A DNA stretch of 11,584 bases from JAEXNA01 sp050486105 (GTDB lineage Bacteria > Vulcanimicrobiota > Xenobia > Xenobiales > JADMJV01). The notes beneath the pieces are model-generated. The model saw only the letters and a program-made list of their open reading frames with translations. It did no database searches and was not told the origin of the DNA. This document shows positions 7,347-11,584 of this stretch, piece by piece (the first letter of the stretch is position 1; every line of letters starts with the position of its first letter). The stretch is taken from the NCBI GenBank assembly GCA_050486105.1, contig JBJHCR010000213.1, positions 1-11,584 of the forward strand, written 5' to 3'. The translations under genes and the position numbers were made by a program.

Positions 7347-7371
7347 GCGGCAAGGGACTTCCCTTTGCCGC
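7347..7371 (-). terminator. Stem-loop, likely terminator of the FG-GAP-like gene
   Basis: On the minus strand GCGGCAAAGGGA-ag-TCCCTTGCCGC forms an 11-bp GC-rich stem with one bulged A, 16 bases after the stop at 7388. The tail is only moderately U-rich (AATCTTT), so Rho-independent termination is plausible rather than certain. Confidence 0.5.
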
Positions 7372-7387
7372 CATTGCTTCGGGGAGG

Positions 7388-8077
7388 TCATCGAGGTCCT
7401 AGAGATTGGCGCCACTCTCGAATTTCCAAGGCCTGCACACTGCCGCGCATTTCTGCCTGTCCCATCCACACGCCACCATCGGGACGGTAGGAGATAATGT
7501 CGGCAATGATCTGCTCGGGGCCCCCGGAAAGGGCGGTCACCCAGGTCAAAGGTTGCACCCCGTCCCATTGGGCCGGTTCTCGCCAGAGAAAGGTGCCCGG
7601 GCGGGTCGGGTCCTCCAGGATCATCTTGGGATTCAAGACTTCAAACGCTTTGCCATTCCAACGGTATCGGCGAAAGGTTGGGGGGCGAACATCGGAGACC
7701 GGAAACCGCGAGATCAGCTCAACTTTGCCATCGTCATCGATATCTCCAAGCCACTCTAGACCCGCGGCCCCATAGGGCCAGAAGCCAAAAGCGAACTCCT
7801 CATCGGTCGTTTTGGCGGCGGGAGCTGCCCAGAGAACCTGTCCGTCAGCTCCAAAAACCTTGAGTCGGCCCCAAAAACTCTCTTCTTCCAGGTGAACGTT
7901 GTAGGCGATGAGGGCGATCTTCTCTTGACGACCATCTCCGGTGAGGTCGAAAAGCACCGATTCAAAGGCCTTACCCTCCTGGGGGAGAGTCTGAGCGGCT
8001 CCCCAGGAAGCTAGGCAGAGCACGAACGTGATAATCAAACTGGTGTATCGCATACCGAGAGACTGCGTCCCGCTCAC
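7388..8077 (-). CDS. Exported protein with two FG-GAP/dockerin-like Asp-rich loops
   Basis: I prefer the GTG at 8077 because GGAAGGGG (plus 8084-8091) sits a suitable distance upstream; the frame also has a GTG at 8104 and an ATG at 8053. From 8077 the protein is 229 residues, with a signal peptide (about 9-28, RYTSLIITFVLCLASWGAAQ). Two Ca-binding-type loops, DLTGDG (44-49) and DIDDDG (112-117), are each followed by a short hydrophobic strand, as in FG-GAP/VCBS repeats of beta-propeller surface proteins. Several Trp/Tyr-rich strands (FWPYGAAGLEWLG, FRRYRWNGKAFEV) support a secreted beta protein. It is too short for a full propeller. Function is unknown. Upstream lie foldback element D and copy 2 of repeat B, which may have displaced or supplied its promoter. 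Confidence 0.75.
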   Translation of the reverse strand: MSGTQSLGMRYTSLIITFVLCLASWGAAQTLPQEGKAFESVLFDLTGDGRQEKIALIAYNVHLEEESFWGRLKVFGADGQVLWAAPAAKTTDEEFAFGFWPYGAAGLEWLGDIDDDGKVELISRFPVSDVRPPTFRRYRWNGKAFEVLNPKMILEDPTRPGTFLWREPAQWDGVQPLTWVTALSGGPEQIIADIISYRPDGGVWMGQAEMRGSVQALEIREWRQSLGPR

Positions 8078-8143
8078 ACGGAACCCCTTCCATTCAGAGT
8101 CCACCCAAGCTAGGGACCTGTCGAGAAATAAGATGCCCCCTAA

Positions 8144-8301
8144 GGATCTGGCCAGGAATAACTTCCCGATTTGGAGCGCGGATCCATCCCGGCTGGCTTC
8201 GTTGCTTTCTCCTTATTTGTGTCAAACAAACCGCGTCAAAAGCGCCTTGCCATCCGGGCGCCTCCGCACTCGAAACTAGAAAGTTATTCCTGGCCAGATC
8301 C
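8144..8301. mobile_element. MITE-like foldback element D (158 bp) with perfect 21-bp ends
   Basis: GGATCTGGCCAGGAATAACTT (8144-8164) and its exact reverse complement (8281-8301) bound a 158-bp segment flanked by TAA on both sides, an apparent 3-bp target duplication. Pairing continues inward with mismatches (TTTGGAGCGCGGA against TCCGCACTCGAAA), so the transcript would fold into a long hairpin. There is no internal ORF of note. It lies just upstream of the FG-GAP-like gene. Perfect ends suggest recent activity or selection on structure. Confidence 0.7.
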
Positions 8302-8396
8302 TAAGCTTCAGGAGCTTTGGGACTTCTGACTCAGCTCAAGTCTCCGAGCGGAATGGCCAAGGCTCCTTCACCTCTTTGGGAATTCAAAGTCCCCCA

Positions 8397-8559
8397 GGAG
8401 GCTGTGCGCCGAATCAACCTACATCGCCAAACTCGCCATTTTTCCGCCATGGGAACCGCAATTTCTTGCAAGTAGGTCCGCTATGAGCCTCAAATTTTCA
8501 ATTCCCTTGACAAAAAAATTGCTTCGTTTTAACTCGGGGCGATTCGACGCACGGCCTCC
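8397..8559. mobile_element. 163-bp foldback repeat B, copy 2
   Basis: Same length and orientation as the copy at 6398-6560. The ends are GGAGGCTGTGCGCCGAATC and GATTCGACGCACGGCCTCC (17 of 19 matching as inverted repeats), flanked by CA on both sides. It lies in the gap between the second pilin operon and the FG-GAP-like gene, 95 bases from element D. A conserved inner core, around CGCCATGGGAACCGCAA, is identical in both copies. Confidence 0.75.
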
Positions 8560-8585
8560 CAGTCGGAATTAAGACCATCTTGGGC

Positions 8586-8595
8586 NNNNNNNNNN
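8586..8595. other. Assembly gap (10 N) in the intergenic region
   Basis: Ten N between repeat B copy 2 and the end of the propeller-bearing pilin gene. The true size is unknown, and repeats or hairpins nearby may have broken the assembly. Confidence 0.95.
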
Positions 8596-8633
8596 GGCTT
8601 GGGGAACGCTATCGGCCGGCATCGCCCCAACCC
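8596..8633. other. Stem-loop next to the gap, possible end-of-operon hairpin
   Basis: GGCTTGGGG (8596-8604) and CCCCAACCC (8625-8633) pair at 8 of 9 positions with a GGCCGG palindrome in the loop. It is 24 bases past the stop codon of the last gene in the minus-strand pilin operon. There is no U tract next to it, so terminator function is uncertain; it could be the remaining half of another element cut by the N gap. Confidence 0.35.
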
Positions 8634-8656
8634 TCAAAACATTCGTTGACAGAGCA

Positions 8657-9892
8657 TTAGAGACCGTTGATATCGATGAGCAGATTCGAGGGTGAAGACG
8701 GGGGCAGACCTTCAGAGCGCACCCACAGGTGGCCCTCGGTGTCCGCTTTGAGGTCGGCAAAGCGCTGAGCGAATCCGTGCCCTTGGATGCCGGTGTCGGG
8801 GTCCCATTCGAAATGAGGAATCGCGGGAAAGGCTTGCCAAGTGCCGGTGCTGGCTCCAGGAAGTTCCGGCTCGAAGCGATATAGGACGGCCGATTCACCG
8901 GGAGGGTTAGAAGCCACAAAGATATTGCCCTGTTCGTCTGCGGCGATTCCCCCTTCGAAGTTTGGCACCGCCCCTCCCGTTGCCTGAGGTTGACCTTCAG
9001 CATCGTGCTGCACCGCCGAAGGCACAGGGATTTGGGACCAGTGGTTCGAGGTTAGATTCAACTGATAGACTGAGGGAGAGCCCGAGGTTTCGGCCGTTAC
9101 ATAGGCCAAGGGTTGGTTGGCAATGGAGGGGGCTATTGCCGATAGGTCGGCCCCGGACGGGGCTTCTACCTGCTCCCACTCGAGACTTGAATTCAGGGGC
9201 AACACCACCAAGCTGTTGTCGGAACCGAGCCCCAAGAGTCGAGAGCCGGAACCTACGGCGATGGAACTCAAAGTTACTCCCGGGGGAAAATCAGGCAGCT
9301 GCATCCAGCCCCGTCCCGGCCGGTAGCGCCAAACCGTGGACACCGAACCATCCGTTGCCAGGGCGAAGGTCGCAGCGCCTTCCCCTCCACAGATGTCTAG
9401 GATCTCTGTTTGGCCGGGAATAGGCGGTAAGGAATGCCAACCCTCGGTGTTGACTCCGGTCCAAGCAATGACATCAGGCCCGCTTCCCAAGGAGGGAGAA
9501 ACGGCCAGCACCCGGGGCTCACCGGTGTCGATAGCGAGCAGAGGCACATCCAACTTGGCTGTCTGCCGGTCCACCTCGGCCACGCAACGAAGCAGCAACT
9601 GTCCGCCGATGGTCTCCACCCAGCATTCCGCCCCTTCGGTGGTGGTGCTGTCTGCCTGCTCTCGGGAATTGTGATTATTGACCCAGTGGGGGCTGATGTT
9701 GATGGAATAGAGCGAGCGGCTAATGCCGGTGCGGGCCAGGTAGTAGGCTCGGGATTTCTTGTGGCTGAAGACAACTGAAGAGGACTGCATGGTGGTTCGC
9801 TGCACAGCCGCCGCAACCCACAAGGCCATGATGAAGGCAATCGCCAGTGCGCTCAGCAAGATGATTCCTCTGGGATGTTTGCCTGGTGACAT
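8657..9892 (-). CDS. PilX/GspK-like prepilin carrying a beta-propeller-like domain
   Basis: 411 residues. The leader MSPGKHPRG ends in Gly9 and is followed by the hydrophobic helix IILLSALAIAFIMALWVAAA. Position +5 is Ser, not Glu, as in GspK/PilX caps, and the helix-following motif (SRAYYLARTGISRSLYSI) matches the AAEAGL-type PilX signature. From about residue 128 a repeat appears with Trp every ~44 residues: GWHSLPPIP (151-159), GWMQLPDFP (195-203), EWEQVEAPS (238-246), HWSQIPVPS (284-292), TWQAFPAIP (351-359). Between them lie Gly-Ser-rich strands such as ATDGSVSTVWRY. This looks like a tachylectin/tectonin- or Kelch-like propeller of about five to six blades, typically a glycan- or protein-binding fold. 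The ribosome site GGAG lies within the upstream gene's end, which is 6 bases away. Confidence 0.85.
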   Translation of the reverse strand: MSPGKHPRGIILLSALAIAFIMALWVAAAVQRTTMQSSSVVFSHKKSRAYYLARTGISRSLYSINISPHWVNNHNSREQADSTTTEGAECWVETIGGQLLLRCVAEVDRQTAKLDVPLLAIDTGEPRVLAVSPSLGSGPDVIAWTGVNTEGWHSLPPIPGQTEILDICGGEGAATFALATDGSVSTVWRYRPGRGWMQLPDFPPGVTLSSIAVGSGSRLLGLGSDNSLVVLPLNSSLEWEQVEAPSGADLSAIAPSIANQPLAYVTAETSGSPSVYQLNLTSNHWSQIPVPSAVQHDAEGQPQATGGAVPNFEGGIAADEQGNIFVASNPPGESAVLYRFEPELPGASTGTWQAFPAIPHFEWDPDTGIQGHGFAQRFADLKADTEGHLWVRSEGLPPSSPSNLLIDINGL

Positions 9893-9898
9893 ACTATT

Positions 9899-10459
9899 TC
9901 ACTCCACGTTGTTCAAAGCTATGAAAAATCTGAAAGGCCTGAGACTCGTAAGAGATCCCAGGGTCTCGTGCGCAAATCCCACTTGGCCCGTGACTCTGAG
10001 GGTCTGAGTCGCCGGTTGCCAGGCGAATAAGACTTCGGCGTCTCGGCCGAGTTGAGCCAAGACTCCCACCTGGTCCCCGAATGTCTTGGTCAATCGGCCC
10101 TCTATCGCTTGCAGGGAAGCCACCAGGGGAACACCTCCACCCGCCGAGACAAACTGCAATCGGTGGGGGGTGCCGAATATAGGCAAGCCGTTGTTCTGCT
10201 CGTATATCCAATACTGGAGAACGTCGTTCGTAGGGTTCCCGACAACTCGAGCTCGCCGCATTTCAAGACGAGTCTTCTCAAACAACAAGAGCGCGTAGGA
10301 GCTGGAGTCCGTATGAGAAAGGGCCTTTTCCGAGGCGCGTTGATTGCTGATCAGGAAGACCACCAGAATCGAAGACAGGCCCAAGAAGATCCCCATAGAG
10401 ACCAAGAGTTCCGGGAGAGACAATCCTCGGAACTTTCGGGCGAACACTTTAGTAGTCAT
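9899..10459 (-). CDS. Type IV prepilin, PilW/GspJ-like minor pilin
   Basis: The start at 10459 (MTTKVFARKFRG) gives a standard 12-residue basic leader; the frame is open further upstream to 10549 but only as an overlap of the preceding gene. Cleavage is expected after Gly12, then LSLPELLVSMGIFLGLSSI with Glu at +5 (Glu17). The mature protein (about 174 residues) has a helix with SSYALLLFEKTRLEMRRA, like PilW/GspJ, and a beta-rich C-terminal part. It overlaps the stop of the PilV-like gene by 11 bases with no ribosome site of its own, so translational coupling is likely. It is the counterpart of the gene at 4586-5188, though similarity outside the N-terminus is weak by eye. Confidence 0.85.
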   Translation of the reverse strand: MTTKVFARKFRGLSLPELLVSMGIFLGLSSILVVFLISNQRASEKALSHTDSSSYALLLFEKTRLEMRRARVVGNPTNDVLQYWIYEQNNGLPIFGTPHRLQFVSAGGGVPLVASLQAIEGRLTKTFGDQVGVLAQLGRDAEVLFAWQPATQTLRVTGQVGFAHETLGSLTSLRPFRFFIALNNVE

Positions 10460-10859
10460 AAAACGTGCAGGACAGTTCATAACTGTGCTCGATCCCCCCT
10501 TCGTTCCAGTTGACCCGCACAGCGACGGCTCTGAGACTCTGACCCGCATCCTCGAAACCGAGATCGAAGACCTGAAAGCGAAATTCGGGAAACTGCAGAG
10601 ATTGCAGGACAGGGGTTTGGATATTCTCGGCGGGAGCGCGAAAATTCAACTTCAAGATGCTCTCCACCAAGCTCATCTGTTCACAAGCGATGGTGTTGGC
10701 GACGTGTTGCATCTCGTTGTTGGTCGTGGACCGCAAGGTGTAGACGTGGACGCTCAACACCGCAAATAAAGCCAGCGCCAAAACCACCATAGCAGCCATG
10801 GTTTCGGCAAGATTGAATCCCGCAGTTTTCAGATTCTTGAAGTGGGCTTTACTGATCAC
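10449..10859 (-). CDS. Type IV prepilin, PilV/GspI-like minor pilin
   Basis: 136 residues from a GTG at 10859, with a weak upstream GTGGGG. The 14-residue leader ends in Ala-Gly and the mature sequence begins FNLAETMAAMVVLALALFAV, with Glu at +5 (Glu19). The region after the helix (NNEMQHVANTIACEQMSLVESIL) is the usual PilV-like helix, and the C-terminal strands include AVAVRVNWNEGG. It has two Cys (C59, C131), which may form a disulphide. It begins 11 bases after the Gly/Pro/Ser-rich gene and overlaps the PilW-like gene, so it belongs to the same operon. It is the counterpart of the gene at 4170-4589. Confidence 0.87.
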   Translation of the reverse strand: MISKAHFKNLKTAGFNLAETMAAMVVLALALFAVLSVHVYTLRSTTNNEMQHVANTIACEQMSLVESILKLNFRAPAENIQTPVLQSLQFPEFRFQVFDLGFEDAGQSLRAVAVRVNWNEGGIEHSYELSCTFYDY

Positions 10860-10870
10860 AAGGCCCCACG

Positions 10871-11536
10871 TCAGAATTCGCCTAAGGGAACATACCTAAC
10901 TGTGCGCACGCCAAAGCCCGGATTAACTCCGAGCTTTTTTTGGTCAAGGAGATGGGAGTTCTGCGAAATGAACAATTGCTGCCCTGAGCTAAACTCGAAG
11001 TCCGGCTTAGGTTCTACGACGGCAAAAGTCAGAACACTAGCAACAGCCCCGGCAACGGGATCGTCACCATCTCCGGAAGACGAACCACCGTTGTCGGTCG
11101 GCGATCCTCCGTCATCACCAGTGTTCGAAGTCGTCATGCTTGAGGGCCCTGTATTGACGACCGCCCCCGCCACCGTAGGCTCAAAGGTCCCGAGAACAAC
11201 ATTTGCCGGGTCGATTGTACTCGACATGGGTGCCACGGCAAGACTTGGCCCTCCGGGGTCCGGTCCTGGTGCGATGAGCGTCCCGCCGACATGGTGGACT
11301 GTTTGGGCCGGTCCGCCCACGGGCACCACGATGCTGCCACCCGAGTTCTGGTCTGTCACGTCCAAAGCTTGTCCCCCGATAGTCGGGGCCCCGGAACTCG
11401 ACAGCAGAAAGGTCGAGAAAATCAACCCGGTGAGAATCCCGGTTACAAAAGCTTTGTGGATCGACCCCTTCACATTATATAATATGTACATGGATAGCGT
11501 TAGCATGATTTTTCGCGCCGATGTCGTATTGACCAA
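10871..11536 (-). CDS. Exported Gly/Pro/Ser-rich protein heading the second pilin operon
   Basis: I do not recognise this protein. The start is uncertain: a TTG at 11536, ATGs at 11506 and 11491 and a GTG at 11473 are in frame, none has a good ribosome site, and the frame stays open to the window edge. A hydrophobic segment (AFVTGILTGLIFSTFLLSSS) acts as signal peptide or anchor. It has no Gly|xxxxE prepilin site. The mature part is low-complexity, rich in Gly, Pro, Ser, Thr and Val (GGPAQTVHHVGGTLIAPG), with an Asp/Gly/Ser linker (TGDDGGSPTDNGGSSSGDGD). A more ordinary tail ends KKLGVNPGFGVRTVRYVPLG. The tight spacing to the PilV-like gene (11 bases) implies a shared function, perhaps a surface or assembly accessory of the pilus. 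Confidence 0.65.
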   Translation of the reverse strand: MVNTTSARKIMLTLSMYILYNVKGSIHKAFVTGILTGLIFSTFLLSSSGAPTIGGQALDVTDQNSGGSIVVPVGGPAQTVHHVGGTLIAPGPDPGGPSLAVAPMSSTIDPANVVLGTFEPTVAGAVVNTGPSSMTTSNTGDDGGSPTDNGGSSSGDGDDPVAGAVASVLTFAVVEPKPDFEFSSGQQLFISQNSHLLDQKKLGVNPGFGVRTVRYVPLGEF

Positions 11537-11584
11537 TTGTGACCAGTTTCGACGAACTAGGAGAGCTCCTTCGGCAGGCTCTAG

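Noticed and set aside
8303..8396. Small hairpins (AAGCT-AGCTT and CTTTG-CAAAG) between elements D and B
   Set aside because: Stems of five pairs are expected by chance and have no U tract or gene context.
5188..8559. CRISPR array
   Set aside because: The repeats are few, long, of different kinds and not regularly spaced; they are bounded by inverted ends.
8569..9003. Minus-strand open frame of 144 codons crossing the N gap
   Set aside because: It overlaps the propeller-bearing gene in another frame, runs through unknown bases and has no family features.
10460..10549. Upstream start for the PilW-like gene at 9899-10459
   Set aside because: It would give a 42-residue leader lying wholly inside the preceding gene; the ATG at 10459 gives a normal prepilin leader.

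Overview
The window appears to come from a draft or metagenomic scaffold: two 10-base N runs (2806-2815 and 8586-8595) mark assembly gaps. GC is moderately high, signal peptides are common, and there are two sets of type IV-pilin-like prepilin genes. That suggests a Gram-negative-type (diderm) bacterium that assembles pili or a pseudopilus-type secretion machine. No marker gene (rRNA, tRNA, ribosomal protein) is present, so I do not name a phylum.

Layout, left to right. 1-1875 (minus): an exported, multi-membrane protein with alternating membrane and winged-helix plus zinc-ribbon modules. It is frameshifted at a 7-base homopolymer and runs off the left edge. 2088-5188 (plus): an operon of three prepilin-like genes, in the order a large PilX/GspK-like protein with a beta-rich passenger, a PilV-like pilin and a PilW/GspJ-like pilin. 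5387-8077 (minus): three single genes separated by gaps: a zinc-ribbon/TPR protein, a small CpxP/Spy-like exported helical protein, and an exported protein with two FG-GAP/dockerin-like Asp-rich loops. 8657-11536 (minus): a second operon, in the order an exported Gly/Pro/Ser-rich protein, PilV-like pilin, PilW-like pilin, then a PilX/GspK-like protein whose C-terminal part is a repeated beta-propeller-like domain. The two triads point toward each other, with the single genes between them.

How they may work together: in type IV pili and type II secretion, small minor (pseudo)pilins form an initiating complex at the pilus tip, and the largest member (GspK or PilX, usually without Glu at +5) caps it. 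Each triad here has that composition: two Glu+5 prepilins plus one large protein without Glu+5. The two caps carry different surface domains, one beta-solenoid/bactofilin-like and one propeller-like. The simplest reading is two alternative or co-assembled tip complexes. No ATPase, PilC, secretin or prepilin peptidase is in the window, so the machinery must be elsewhere.

The gaps around the central genes hold a second layer: foldback elements with terminal inverted repeats. There are three distinct single-copy elements (5188-5347, 6654-6757, 8144-8301) and one 163-bp element present twice (6398-6560 and 8397-8559, about 87% identical by eye, no indels). All begin GG and end CC, and all are flanked by short direct repeats (TA, TA, TAA, AA, CA). 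They look like miniature inverted-repeat transposable elements (MITEs) or structured-RNA repeats; no transposase is present.
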